The notes beneath the pieces were generated by a model. It was given only the letters and a program-made list of their open reading frames with translations, was not told the origin of the DNA and searched no databases. DNA of 64,000 bases from Metabacillus endolithicus (GTDB lineage Bacteria > Bacillota > Bacilli > Bacillales > Bacillaceae): positions 2,958,001 through 3,022,000 of the forward strand of contig NZ_CP095550.1 of assembly GCF_023078335.1 (NCBI RefSeq), in the 5' to 3' direction. Each line of letters begins with the position of its first letter. Within the stretch, counting starts at the first letter, position 1. The translations under genes were made by a program, and so were the position numbers. Below, one piece after another: positions 49,871 to 59,551 of this stretch.

Positions 49871-51391
49871 ATGAAGAAAATATCAAACGTATTTTGGATT
49901 ACTGTGGCCATTGTCCTAGCAGCAGTAATATTTGGTGTTTCAGCACCAGAAAGTTTTGAACAGGCTGCAGGCAATCTACAGGCATTTTTTACAACAGCCT
50001 TTGGATGGTATTATCTAATATTGGTAACGATTATTGTGATTTTTTGTGTTTTTCTTATTTTTAGTCCTGTTGGAGCAATTAAATTGGGTAAACCAGATGA
50101 AAAGCCCGAGTTTTCAAAAGGATCATGGTTTGCCATGCTGTTTAGTGCTGGAATGGGGATCGGTCTTGTATTCTGGGGAGCGGCAGAGCCTCTTTCTCAT
50201 TATATAAATCCTCCATTAGCAGAAGGAGCTACAGCAGCTGCTCATAAAGAAGCTATGAGATACACTTTTTTCCATTGGGGTATCCATGCTTGGGCAATAT
50301 ACGCCATAGTGGCCCTGGCGCTAGCCTATTTTCAATTTCGTAAGGATGAACCAGGTCTTATTTCAGCCACTCTAAAACCTGTATTAGGGAAAAGAATGGA
50401 AGGGTCTTTGGGGACGGTTGTAGATGTACTTGCGGTCTTTGCTACAGTGATAGGGGTTGCAACAACGCTTGGGTTCGGGGCAGCACAAATTAATGGCGGT
50501 TTGTCTCTCTTATTAGGAGTCCCTAATAATTTCACCGTTCAATTTTTAATTATTTTAGCAGTAACAGTCTTATTTATGATTTCAGCATGGTCAGGATTAG
50601 GTAAAGGAATAAAATATTTAAGTAATACGAACATGGTTTTAGCCATCTTGTTATTTATATTAATGTTTATAGCAGGACCAACAATACTCATCTTAAATAT
50701 GTTTACTGATACAATTGGTGGATATATACAAAATATTATTTCTATGAGTTTTCGAATCGCTCCACTTAATGAAGAACATCGCTCTTGGATTAATGGCTGG
50801 ACTATTTTCTATTGGGCATGGTGGATTTCCTGGTCTCCTTTCGTTGGGATCTTTATTGCTCGTGTGTCAAGGGGTAGAACGATTCGAGAATTTATAATTG
50901 GTGTTTTACTACTGCCAGCACTCGTAAGCTTTTTATGGTTTGCTGTATTCGGTAGCTCTGCGATTGAAATTCAAAATGCCGGAAATGTAGACTTAACAAG
51001 TTTTGCGACAGAGGAAGTCTTATTTGCGATATTCAATGAAATGCAATGGTCAACACTTCTCTCAATCGTAGCAATAACACTTATTTGTACATTCTTTATT
51101 ACATCTGCGGATTCAGCTACATTTGTACTAGGAATGCAAACAACATATGGCTCGCTTACACCTCCTAATTCCGTGAAACTAACGTGGGGAGTTGCACAGT
51201 CTGCTGTAGCATTAATTCTTTTGTATAGCGGAGGACTTCAAGCGCTACAAAATTCATTAATTGCTGCTGCGTTTCCATTTTCAATTATTATTGTTTTAAT
51301 GATGGTATCTCTGTATCGTTCATTATCAAAAGAAAAAAAGGAACTTGGTTTATATTTCAAGCAAAAGCCAATTAAGAGTAAAAAACTTTAA
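49871..51391 (+). CDS. BCCT family glycine betaine/choline-type transporter (OpuD-like)
   Basis: A 506-residue, 12-helix Na+-coupled carrier for compatible solutes. The substrate box [18 protein letters not shown] and the aromatic cage helix [20 protein letters not shown] (key WWISWSPF) are classic for glycine betaine carriers of the OpuD/BetP family. The C-terminal tail is short, so BetP-like osmosensing by a long charged tail is unlikely. ATG with AAAGGA upstream. A possible sigma-B promoter fits an osmotic-stress role. Confidence 0.92.
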   Translation: MKKISNVFWITVAIVLAAVIFGVSAPESFEQAAGNLQAFFTTAFGWYYLILVTIIVIFCVFLIFSPVGAIKLGKPDEKPEFSKGSWFAMLFSAGMGIGLVFWGAAEPLSHYINPPLAEGATAAAHKEAMRYTFFHWGIHAWAIYAIVALALAYFQFRKDEPGLISATLKPVLGKRMEGSLGTVVDVLAVFATVIGVATTLGFGAAQINGGLSLLLGVPNNFTVQFLIILAVTVLFMISAWSGLGKGIKYLSNTNMVLAILLFILMFIAGPTILILNMFTDTIGGYIQNIISMSFRIAPLNEEHRSWINGWTIFYWAWWISWSPFVGIFIARVSRGRTIREFIIGVLLLPALVSFLWFAVFGSSAIEIQNAGNVDLTSFATEEVLFAIFNEMQWSTLLSIVAITLICTFFITSADSATFVLGMQTTYGSLTPPNSVKLTWGVAQSAVALILLYSGGLQALQNSLIAAAFPFSIIIVLMMVSLYRSLSKEKKELGLYFKQKPIKSKKL

Positions 51392-51397
51392 TAGATA

Positions 51398-51434
51398 GAA
51401 AGGGTGCAGTTCATGATGAACTGCACCCTTTTCT
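51398..51434. terminator. Bidirectional terminator between BCCT and POT genes
   Basis: Near-perfect long hairpin: AAGGGTGCAGTTCA / TGAACTGCACCCTT with a 3-nt loop, flanked by A and T tracts. Confidence 0.9.
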
Positions 51435-51447
51435 ATATTATTATTTG

Positions 51448-52941
51448 TTATCGTACACCCTTCATAAAGACCTGGATCTTTGGTGAGAGTAGGAAAAGAA
51501 GGATTGCAAGAAGGATTGCTACTCCACCTATCGTACCAAAGTAAAGATTCTCAGTTTCTGGAGTATAGAACCCAACAATTTGTGCATTAATAGCTTGAGC
51601 AGCTGCACTAGATAAGAACCATAAACTCATTGTCTGTGCTGAAAACGCATTAGGTGCTAACTTAGTCGTTGCTGATAATCCTACAGGTGATAAGCATAGC
51701 TCACCAAGGACAACAATGAAATAACTTAGAACGAGCCATAAAGGACTAACTAATGCTTCCTCACCAGATAGGTATCCTGGTACTAGAATGACGATAAAAG
51801 ATAAACCTGCAAACAGTAACCCAAGTGAAAACTTTTGAGGAACAGATGGTTGGCGGTCCCCAAGCTTTACCCAAAGACCAGCAAACACTGGTGCTAAGAT
51901 GATAATAAACAATGGGTTTAATGATTGAAACCAGGCAGGTGAAATTGTAAATCCTAGAAATTCTAAATTAGTTCGTTTATCTGCATAATGGGCAAGGATA
52001 GTAGATCCTTGTTCCTGAATAGCCCAGAACATAACAGCAGCAATAAATAATGGAATATAAGCGATAATTCTAGAACGCTCAGTTTCCGTTGTTTTCGGGC
52101 TACGGTACATAATAATGAAATAAATCGTAGGAATTAGAATTCCTAAAATACCTATGAGTGCAATAAATGTCTCGATAGTAAGGATCCTCATTGAGATCGT
52201 AACACCAATTAAAATCGCTAATACAACTGCACTTAAGCCTATTGTAGAAAAGACTTTCTTCTTTTCAGAAGCCGATAACGGATTTGGAACAACTGTCCCA
52301 GCAAGGCCTAAGTTTTTCTTTTTTGTAAAAATAAAAACTAGTAATCCGAAAAACATCCCAATAGCAGCAATACTAAAACCTAAGTGAAAGTTATGCTTTA
52401 ATCCAACTTCTCCAACAATTAGTGGAGATAGGAAAGCTCCAAAGTTAATACCCATGTAGAAAATACTAAAGCCTGCATCACGGCGATTATCGTTTTCGCT
52501 GTAAATATCACCAACAACGCTTGATACATTTGGCTTTAGTAAACCTGTACCAATTACGATTAGCACCATGGAAACAAAGAACATCGACACACTACCAGGT
52601 ATTGCCAAGGCAATATGACCAAGCATAATAAATATGCCGCCATAAAAAATAGACTTAGATGTTCCAAATATCCTGTCAGCCAGCCAGCCGCCTATAATTC
52701 CTGACATATAAACAAGTGCACCGTAAATAGACATAATCGCCAAAGCGGTGTTTTCGTCCAGTCCTAATCCGCCTTTTGAGACTTCATAGTACATATAGTA
52801 AACGAGAATAGCACGCATCCCATAATAAGAAAAACGTTCCCAAAACTCAGTGAAGAAAAGAGTGAACAAACCTTTAGGATGTCCAAAAAATCCTTTTTGT
52901 GGTACGCTTGCCACAATTTTCTGTTTATTTAAATCTGACAT
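51448..52941 (-). CDS. POT family proton-dependent oligopeptide transporter (DtpT-like)
   Basis: A 497-residue, ~14-helix di-/tripeptide:H+ symporter. The PTR2 signature FFTEFWERFSYYGMRA near residue 28 contains the ExxER proton-coupling motif. GADAxxG-type GGWLADRIFG follows in the loop, and FSIFYMGINFGAFLSP is the second PTR2 signature. Full length, minus strand, start preceded by AAGGAGG. The start lies 99 nt from the truncated galactanase on the other strand. Confidence 0.92.
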   Translation of the reverse strand: MSDLNKQKIVASVPQKGFFGHPKGLFTLFFTEFWERFSYYGMRAILVYYMYYEVSKGGLGLDENTALAIMSIYGALVYMSGIIGGWLADRIFGTSKSIFYGGIFIMLGHIALAIPGSVSMFFVSMVLIVIGTGLLKPNVSSVVGDIYSENDNRRDAGFSIFYMGINFGAFLSPLIVGEVGLKHNFHLGFSIAAIGMFFGLLVFIFTKKKNLGLAGTVVPNPLSASEKKKVFSTIGLSAVVLAILIGVTISMRILTIETFIALIGILGILIPTIYFIIMYRSPKTTETERSRIIAYIPLFIAAVMFWAIQEQGSTILAHYADKRTNLEFLGFTISPAWFQSLNPLFIIILAPVFAGLWVKLGDRQPSVPQKFSLGLLFAGLSFIVILVPGYLSGEEALVSPLWLVLSYFIVVLGELCLSPVGLSATTKLAPNAFSAQTMSLWFLSSAAAQAINAQIVGFYTPETENLYFGTIGGVAILLAILLFLLSPKIQVFMKGVR

Positions 52942-53040
52942 TACTATAACCTCCTTATTCTATTAATATAGTATAATTTGTCAATTTGTTTTGTCAAAAG
53001 ACAGAAATTTCATAAATCTCACTATTTTAATTTATTTTAA

Positions 53041-53910
53041 ATGATTTTCTGGAAAAATTGTTTGTTTAGATGGTGGTTCGATCAATTTTTTAGCAATGGT
53101 GGAAAGACCGATGTAATTGGTGTATCTTTCTATCCATACTGGGATGGTCAACCTTATTGGGAAATTACAGATGAATTGTCCTATAACTTGAATGACATTG
53201 CTTCTCGTTACAACAAGGAAGTTATGGTTGTAGAGGTAGGTGGGGATGAAAGTAATCCTAACGATTCTTATTGGACTATTAACGATACAATTAATGTAGT
53301 GAAAAGTGTACCGAATGGAAAAGGGATTGGGGTATTTTATTGGGAGCCTCAGTCACACTCAAGCGTTCTACCTGATGGTTATCCATTAGGTGCAACCAAA
53401 GAGGTAGCAACAAACGTCTTACAATATACTACAGCAATTGATGCTTTTCTTGATGCGGTCTCTAGTCAAGGAATGAACCTTGTTATAAATCCTGGATTTG
53501 AAACTGATGGAGCTACACAGACACCTTCAGGCTGGTCTACTTGGTCAAATTCAAATGATAATGCTAATTATACTGAATTTGGAGGACACTCTGGAAGTTA
53601 CAGACTATCTCATTGGAAGAGTACTCCTTATCAGGTTAGTACCTATCAGATTAAAACAGGGTTAACGAACGGGACTTATACAATGAAAGCATGGGTAAAG
53701 AGTGGTGGAGGCTTTAACCAAAGTCAAATGTATGTTAAAAACTTTGGAGGAACAGAAAGAAATACGGCAATACCAACAACGAATTCTTGGACTCAGCTAA
53801 CTATAACAAATATTAATGTTACAAATGGTCAAGTAGAATTTGGGTTTTGGACAGATGCTAATGCAAATAATTGGATTAATGTGGATAATGTTGAGTTCTA
53901 TAAAGATTAA
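53041..53910 (+). pseudogene. Endo-beta-1,4-galactanase (GH53) 3' remnant with C-terminal galactan-binding module
   Basis: A 289-residue frame holding only the C-terminal part of a GH53 barrel: WWFDQF.., DVIGVSFYPYWDG, VMVVEVGGD (the nucleophile Glu region) and GIGVFYWEPQ. This is followed by a ~135-residue beta-sandwich module (INPGFETDG, SGSYRLSHWKS, TYQIKTGLTNGTYTMKAWV) typical of galactan-binding CBM61. The first ~200 residues, with the signal peptide and acid/base Glu, are missing; an in-frame stop lies directly before the ATG and there is no ribosome binding site. The gene is therefore a deletion or rearrangement remnant, or misassembled. The neighbouring galactoside genes support the call. 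Confidence 0.8.
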
Positions 53911-53940
53911 TAAAGGTATTCGTATTTACATTTGAAGTGT

Positions 53941-53978
53941 AAGGAGGTGTCGAAATTTTCGGCTCCTCTTTTTTTGCG
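53941..53978 (+). terminator. Terminator after the galactanase remnant
   Basis: AGGAG / CTCCT outer stem and CGAAA / TTTCG inner stem followed by T7. Confidence 0.7.
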
Positions 53979-53981
53979 GTG

Positions 53982-54004
53982 TAGGGACATGGTACCTGTC
54001 CCTA
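53982..54004. repeat. Dispersed palindromic repeat, copy 2
   Basis: Arms TAGGGACA / TGTCCCTA around TGGTACC; related to the copy at 42003-42031, which lies in another intergenic gap. Confidence 0.6.
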
Positions 54005-54135
54005 TTGTCCCTTTTCATAAGGTTCATATAAAAATATGAAAGGCTTTTAAAGTTGGTTTATAAGAATCTTAAATAGGATATCTTTAGTTTCATATTCTTA
54101 TATTATTTAAACAGAATCTTATATTTTAATCTAAA

Positions 54136-54167
54136 TGTAACCGTTTTATAATAAGGTCAACCTTATT
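54136..54167. promoter_or_regulatory. Candidate cre site and inverted-repeat operator before the galactoside importer
   Basis: TGTAACCGTTTTAT fits cre at 12 of 14 positions; it is followed directly by AATAAGG-tcaa-CCTTATT (54150-54167), a 7-bp-arm inverted repeat. Confidence 0.4.
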
Positions 54168-54249
54168 AAACAAGGGGTAATGAAACCTACATGAGGATAG
54201 GTGGTTACCTTAAGTTTTTTATAGTTATAACAAAGAGGGGGAAGAAAGT

Positions 54250-55542
54250 ATGAAAAAATTATCACCATTATTTAGTTTTATGTTAATTGCAATTCTTTTA
54301 CTTGGTGGTTGTAGTAGTGGGTCTTCAGGATCATCTCAAGAAGGAAAAGGAGAAGGTGCGGAGGCATCCAACGAAGAGCTTACAATTTGGGCAACAAATA
54401 TCAATGTACCAGTATTAGAAAAAGCTGGTGAGTTATATAAAGAAGAACACCCAAATTTTAAATTAAATGTTGTTGAAATGAATAATACGGATATTGATCA
54501 AAAATTGAAGATTGGTTTGCAAGCTGGTGGAGAAGGTTTACCAGATGCAATGTTAAATGTTGATGATGGTTTATCAGGTTTATTTAGTAAGTTTCCAGAT
54601 TCATTTGTGAACTTATCTGAAAAAGGCTTTGACGATCATAAAGATCAATTCCCAGAATATAAACTTGGGAGTGTAACTCATGATGGAAGTATCTATGCAT
54701 TCCCGTTTGATGCTGGCCCAGTTGGATTATTCTATCGCACAGATTTATTTGAAGAAGCTGGTGTAGATGCTAACTCAATTAAGACGTGGGATGACTACAT
54801 TGAGGCAGGAAAAAAGATTAAAGAAAAAACAGGCGTAAGCATGTTAAGTTATGACGCTAATGAGTCTACAGTTTACACAATATTATTGAGTCAACAAGGA
54901 TTAGGTTACTTTGATAATGATGGAAATGTTGTATTAGGTTCTGAAGAGTCAGTTAATGCTTCTACATTAATGAAAGATTTAGCTGAAAATGATTTATTAC
55001 TTGGAACAAATGGCTGGAGCCCATGGGTTGCTTCACTTGCAGATGGACAAACTGCAACAGCAATGGCTGGTGCTTGGTTAATTGGTACGCTACAACAACA
55101 AGTTCCTGATTCAGCAGGAAACTGGGGAGCGATGGCTCTTCCAACTTTCGGTGAGGATGGAGCAGGAGCTGCTAACCAAGGAGGTAGTTCATTTACAATT
55201 ACTTCAAATAGTCCAAATGTTGATTTAGCTTATGATTTTCTTGAATTTTTCACAACTTCATTTGAAGTTCAAGAACTTGCTATGGAGGGTGGATTATTCC
55301 CAACATACGCACCAGTTTATGAATCTGAGTTATTTAGTCAACCTCTAGAATACTTTGGAGGCCAAAAGGCATGGGAATTCTTTGCTGGTCAAATGGAAAA
55401 AATTCCGACTGTAAATTATACAGAAAATGATGTTGTTGCTCGTGAAGAAGCTATTAAATCTCAAGCAGAAGTTGTTAATGGTTCAGATGTGAAAGAATCA
55501 CTTAAAGGTGCAAAACAAAGAGTCGAAACTCGTCTTCAATAA
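54250..55542 (+). CDS. Carbohydrate ABC transporter substrate-binding lipoprotein
   Basis: A 430-residue extracellular solute-binding protein of family 1 (CUT1 class). Signal peptide with lipobox LLGGC, lipidated Cys at residue 21, then a Ser/Gly linker. FPFDAGPVGLFYRTDLFEEAG and AMAGAWLIGTLQQQ are typical of sugar-binding proteins of this class. Likely ligands are galacto-oligosaccharides from galactan, given the downstream GH42 gene and the GH53 remnant; it is comparable in role to GanS of B. subtilis. Start preceded by AGAGGGGGAAG. Confidence 0.88.
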   Translation: MKKLSPLFSFMLIAILLLGGCSSGSSGSSQEGKGEGAEASNEELTIWATNINVPVLEKAGELYKEEHPNFKLNVVEMNNTDIDQKLKIGLQAGGEGLPDAMLNVDDGLSGLFSKFPDSFVNLSEKGFDDHKDQFPEYKLGSVTHDGSIYAFPFDAGPVGLFYRTDLFEEAGVDANSIKTWDDYIEAGKKIKEKTGVSMLSYDANESTVYTILLSQQGLGYFDNDGNVVLGSEESVNASTLMKDLAENDLLLGTNGWSPWVASLADGQTATAMAGAWLIGTLQQQVPDSAGNWGAMALPTFGEDGAGAANQGGSSFTITSNSPNVDLAYDFLEFFTTSFEVQELAMEGGLFPTYAPVYESELFSQPLEYFGGQKAWEFFAGQMEKIPTVNYTENDVVAREEAIKSQAEVVNGSDVKESLKGAKQRVETRLQ

Positions 55543-55556
55543 TATTAAAAAGTAAA

Positions 55557-55600
55557 GAAGTTATCAAAAGGGATATTTTCTTTTGATAACTTTCCTTTTA
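55557..55600 (+). terminator. Hairpin between binding-protein and permease genes
   Basis: Perfect 13-bp stem AAGTTATCAAAAG / CTTTTGATAACTT followed by a T/C-rich stretch. It probably acts as a partial terminator or 3' stabiliser that keeps binding protein in excess over permeases. Confidence 0.65.
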
Positions 55601-55625
55601 TCTGTATGGTAATGGAGGATTTGAT

Positions 55626-56477
55626 ATGTCATCTAATAGGTATACACCTTATCTGTTCTTAGCTCCAGCACTCATATTGTTCCTAGTTTTCACGGCTTAC
55701 CCTATACTGTCTTCTTTATTATTAAGCTTTCAAACTTTAGAAAATGGAACATATGTATTTTCTGGACTATCAAACTATGCACGTTTAATGAAAGATACTG
55801 TCTTTTTTGAAGCGTTAAAGAACACTTTTATATTTTTAATCATTCAAGTACCGATTATGTTAGGTTTAGCGTTAATTCTAGCAAATGCTCTGAACAGTAA
55901 GTTGCTCAAATTTAGAGGTTTTTTCCGTGTTGGTTTTTTTATGCCTGCTGTAACCTCTTTAGTTGCATACGCTATTTTATTTTCAATCATGCTGCAAGAT
56001 TCGGGATTGATTAATCAGTTTTTATCTTATTTTGGGGTAGACCAAATTAAGTGGCTATCTCATCCATTTTGGGCAAAGGTTTCTATCATTATGTCCATGA
56101 CTTGGAGATGGACTGGATATAACATGGTTATTTATTTAGCCGCCATGCAAAACATACCAGATGAGCTATATGAAGCAGCTTCCTTAGATGGTGCCGGTAA
56201 AGTAAAACAATTTTTAAATATTACTGTCCCACAACTAAAGCCGGTCATTTTATTTACAGCGATCATATCCACTATTTCAACACTACAGTTATTTGACGAA
56301 CCATTTAACTTAACGAAGGGCGGACCTGCTGACTCTACATTAACATTAGGATTGTATATTTATCGGGTAGGTTTTAGTTATTTTGAGTTTGGCTACGCAT
56401 CTGCTGTTGCCTATGTCATTGTACTGATTGTAGCAGCTTTATCAATATTTCAGCTAAAAATAATGGGAGATGAATAA
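55626..56477 (+). CDS. Carbohydrate ABC transporter permease (MalF-like)
   Basis: A 283-residue CUT1 permease with six hydrophobic helices. The EAA loop (DELYEAASLDGAGKVKQF) that docks on the ATPase is at about residues 178-195. It is shorter than B. subtilis GanP (MalF type with extra helices), so it resembles YesP/AraP-like permeases; orthology to GanP is doubtful although function may be the same. It pairs with the next gene. No ATPase is encoded in the cluster, so a shared MsmX-type ATPase elsewhere is expected. Confidence 0.9.
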   Translation: MSSNRYTPYLFLAPALILFLVFTAYPILSSLLLSFQTLENGTYVFSGLSNYARLMKDTVFFEALKNTFIFLIIQVPIMLGLALILANALNSKLLKFRGFFRVGFFMPAVTSLVAYAILFSIMLQDSGLINQFLSYFGVDQIKWLSHPFWAKVSIIMSMTWRWTGYNMVIYLAAMQNIPDELYEAASLDGAGKVKQFLNITVPQLKPVILFTAIISTISTLQLFDEPFNLTKGGPADSTLTLGLYIYRVGFSYFEFGYASAVAYVIVLIVAALSIFQLKIMGDE

Positions 56478-56478
56478 A

Positions 56479-57321
56479 ATGGCTGAGACTAACCGTAAAA
56501 ATAAACAGCGATTACAGAAGTTTTTCTTATATTTTTTACTTATCATCTTTCTAATCGTATCCATTTTTCCGTTTTATTGGATGTTTATTGGATCGACAAA
56601 TCATACGAGTAAGATGTTTACGAACCCTCCGACATTAACAGTTGGTAATGAATTTATGACGAACTTAACAAATTTAAATGATGCTATAGGAATTAGTCGT
56701 GTTGTGTTCAATTCCTTGTTCGTATCGTTGGTATTTGTTTTCCTTTCTTTAATTATTAGTACATTAGCTGCATATGCATTATCAAAGTTTTATTTTAAAG
56801 GGAGAAATGTTATCTTTTTAGCCTTTATGTTATCAATGATGGTTCCGTATCAAGCAACGATCATACCGTTGTTTAGAATGATGACACAATTTGAATTACT
56901 TAATACTTATTTTGCTTTGATTGCACCACAATTGTGTTTTCCATTTGCGATTTTCTTAATGAGGCAAAACTTTTTGGCTTTTCCAAGCTCATTAATTGAG
57001 TCACCCCGTATTGACGGCGCAGGAGAGTTGAGGATTTTTTTAACAGTCGTTTTACCTTCTATGAAGCCTGCATTAGCGGCTACAGCCATATATCTATTTA
57101 TGATGCAATGGAATAATTTTATGTGGCCGTTAGTTGCAACAACATCTGAAGAAATGTACACCATCCCAGTTGCATTATCGAGTTTAATAGGTATTTCAAT
57201 GATTGACTATGGACAGATTATGGTAGGAATCACCATTGCGACAATACCAATCATAATCTTTTTCTTGTTGCTGCAAAAACAGTTTATTTCTGGAATGCTT
57301 GGTAGTGCGGTGAAGGAGTAG
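56479..57321 (+). CDS. Carbohydrate ABC transporter permease (MalG-like)
   Basis: A 280-residue CUT1 permease: six helices, N-terminal FPFYWMFIGSTN and an EAA loop with SPRIDGAGELRIF around residue 180. Two start codons exist: ATG 56470 overlaps the upstream stop but lies right on the GGGAGA, whereas ATG 56479 has correct spacing and is preferred. Forms the heterodimeric channel with the previous gene product. Confidence 0.9.
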   Translation: MAETNRKNKQRLQKFFLYFLLIIFLIVSIFPFYWMFIGSTNHTSKMFTNPPTLTVGNEFMTNLTNLNDAIGISRVVFNSLFVSLVFVFLSLIISTLAAYALSKFYFKGRNVIFLAFMLSMMVPYQATIIPLFRMMTQFELLNTYFALIAPQLCFPFAIFLMRQNFLAFPSSLIESPRIDGAGELRIFLTVVLPSMKPALAATAIYLFMMQWNNFMWPLVATTSEEMYTIPVALSSLIGISMIDYGQIMVGITIATIPIIIFFLLLQKQFISGMLGSAVKE

Positions 57322-57363
57322 TGCTTAACTTAATACAGAATTTTTAGCATGAGGAGACTTAAT

Positions 57364-59453
57364 ATGGTAAATAGATATCCAACCATCCATGAGCGAGTAA
57401 AAGGTTTTATGCATGGTGGTGATTATAATCCTGATCAATGGCTGCGATATCCTGAAATCATTCAGGAAGACTATCGATTAATGAAACTTGCAAATTGTAA
57501 TACTTTTTCTTTAAATATTTTTGGATGGAGTGCTATCGAACCAGAAGAAGGTGTCTATAACTTTGTATGGCTTGATCGAATTATGAATGATTTGGCAGAG
57601 CGAGGCTCCAATGTAATATTGGCAACTCCTAGTGGAGCACGACCAGCCTGGTTGTCACAGCAGTATCCAGAAGTGTTGCGTGTTGAAAAAATCGCAAGCG
57701 AAATTTACATGGGTTAAGGCATAATCATTGTATAACATCACCCGTTTACAGAGAGAAAACACAGCAATTAAATAGACTATTAGCGGAGAGGTATAAAGAT
57801 CATCCTGCCCTTGTGATGTGGCATGTATCCAATGAGTATGGTGGGGAGTGTCACTGTGATATGTGTCAGGAGGCATTTAGAAATTGGCTTAAGAAACAGT
57901 ATAATCATGATTTAGATGAACTAAACCATGCATGGTGGGCAGGCTTTTGGAGTCATGCTTTTAATGATTGGTCACAAATTGAGTCACCTGCTCCGCATGG
58001 AGAAAATCAAGTGCATGGACACAATATAGACTGGAAACGGTTTGTCACTGATCAAACGATTGATTTTTACAAAAATGAAATTATACCACTAAGAGAGATC
58101 ACTCCAAATATTTTAGTTACTACTAACTTTATGGGGAATTATCCGGATATGGGGCCATATCTCGGTTTGGATTATAATAAATTTTCAAAGAAGTTGATGT
58201 TGTTACATGGGATAGTTACCCTGCTTGGCATGGAGATTATCAAGAAACATGGGAGCTTGCAGCAGACGTTGGTTTTGTTCATGATATTTTTCGTTCTTTG
58301 AAAAATGGAAAGCCATTTTTAATTATGGAATCTACGCCAAGTTTAGTGAATTGGCATGAGGTGAACAAAGCTAAGCGACCTGGCATGCATTTGTTATCAT
58401 CTTTGCAATCAGTTGCTCATGGTGCCGACTCCATTTTATATTTTCAATGGAGAAAAGGTCGAGGAGGATCTGAAAAATTTCATGGAGCGGTTGTAGACCA
58501 CCTTGGAAATGAGAATAATCGAGTATTCCGTGAAGTAGCTGAGCTAGGAGATCATTTATCTCGAATACAAGAAGTGGTAGGAACATCTGTAAAGTCGGAG
58601 GTAGCAATTGTTTTTGATTGGGAAAATCAATGGGCTATAGATGATGCGCAGGCTTTAAGAAAAGCGAACAAAAAATATATTAAAACTTGTCAATCTCATT
58701 ACCAATCCTTCTGGAAAAAGGGGATACCTGTAGATGTGATCTCAATGGATAAAGATTTTTCTCAGTATAAACTATTAATCGCCCCAATGTTATACATGGT
58801 TAAGCCAGGTGTTGCAGAACGAATTGAAGAATTTGTATCAAATGGTGGGATATTTGTAGCAACGTACTGGAGTGGCATAGTCAATGAAAACGATCTTTGT
58901 TTCTTAGGTGGCTTCCCAGGTCCTCTTAGAAATGTACTTGGGATCTGGTCTGAAGAAATTGATACACTATATGAAAATGATTATAATGAAATTACATTCT
59001 TTTCTGATAACACTCTTGGTTTACATGGTACCTATCAAGCTAAAGATTACTGTGAAGTGATTCATACGGAAGGAATTTCAAGTTTTAGCTGAATATGAGC
59101 ATGACTTTTATGTTGATACACCAGCTGTTACAGTGAATCAATTTGGTAACGGTCAAGCTTACTATCTGGCATCAAGAAATCAAAGTGATTTTTATGATGC
59201 ATTCTACGGGAAGTTAGTAGATCAACTAGGAATAAATTCAATAGTCGGTGAAGATCTTCCAAATGGTGTAAGTGTACAAGTGCGAACGGATGGAAGCGAA
59301 GCTTATATTTTTGTTATGAATTTTAACAATACAGTTAAAAAGCTTACTTTAGTAAATGATCATAAATATTATGATTTACTAACACAAAAATATATAAATA
59401 CAACTTTTGAAATTAAACCATATGGTGTTTATGTTTTAAAGAAAAATAATTAG
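57364..59453 (+). pseudogene. GH42 beta-galactosidase, three frameshifts
   Basis: Intracellular beta-galactosidase for galacto-oligosaccharides. Family marks: GGDYNPDQWLRYPEI at the N-terminus, a Cys cluster GECHCDMC (zinc in many GH42), the acid/base Glu in HVSNEYGG and the nucleophile Glu in LIMESTPS, then the trimerisation and C-terminal beta domains. Frame breaks: one A missing in A6 57686-57691; one A missing in AAA 58187-58189; one extra T in TTT 59076-59078. Repair gives 696 residues, the usual GH42 length, with no other damage. ATG 57364 has GAGGAG at 7 nt. Comparable to GanA of B. subtilis. Confidence 0.9.
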
Positions 59454-59461
59454 AGATTATT

Positions 59462-59513
59462 AAAAAGTAAGAACTTCTATGAACTAAGCTTCCTATTAGT
59501 TCTTGCTTTTTGT
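59462..59513 (+). terminator. Terminator after the beta-galactosidase gene
   Basis: AAAAAGTAAGAACT pairs with AGTTCTTGCTTTTT (one mismatch), with a long A/T loop and T-rich tail. Confidence 0.7.
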
Positions 59514-59519
59514 TTATTT

Positions 59520-59533
59520 TGTAATCGGTTACT
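59520..59533. promoter_or_regulatory. Candidate cre site before the AraC-type regulator gene
   Basis: TGTAATCGGTTACT fits TGWAANCGNTNWCA at 13 of 14 positions, 18 nt before the start codon, in a position to block transcription. Confidence 0.5.
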
Positions 59534-59551
59534 TTTGGGAGGAAATTTATT

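Larger units (their letters stand above)
53911..54249. other. Intergenic region upstream of the galactoside ABC importer
   Basis: It contains the terminator of the galactanase remnant (53941-53978), copy 2 of the palindromic repeat (53982-54004), a cre-like TGTAACCGTTTTAT (54136-54149, 12 of 14) and an inverted repeat AATAAGG-tcaa-CCTTATT (54150-54167), a candidate operator. Confidence 0.5.
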
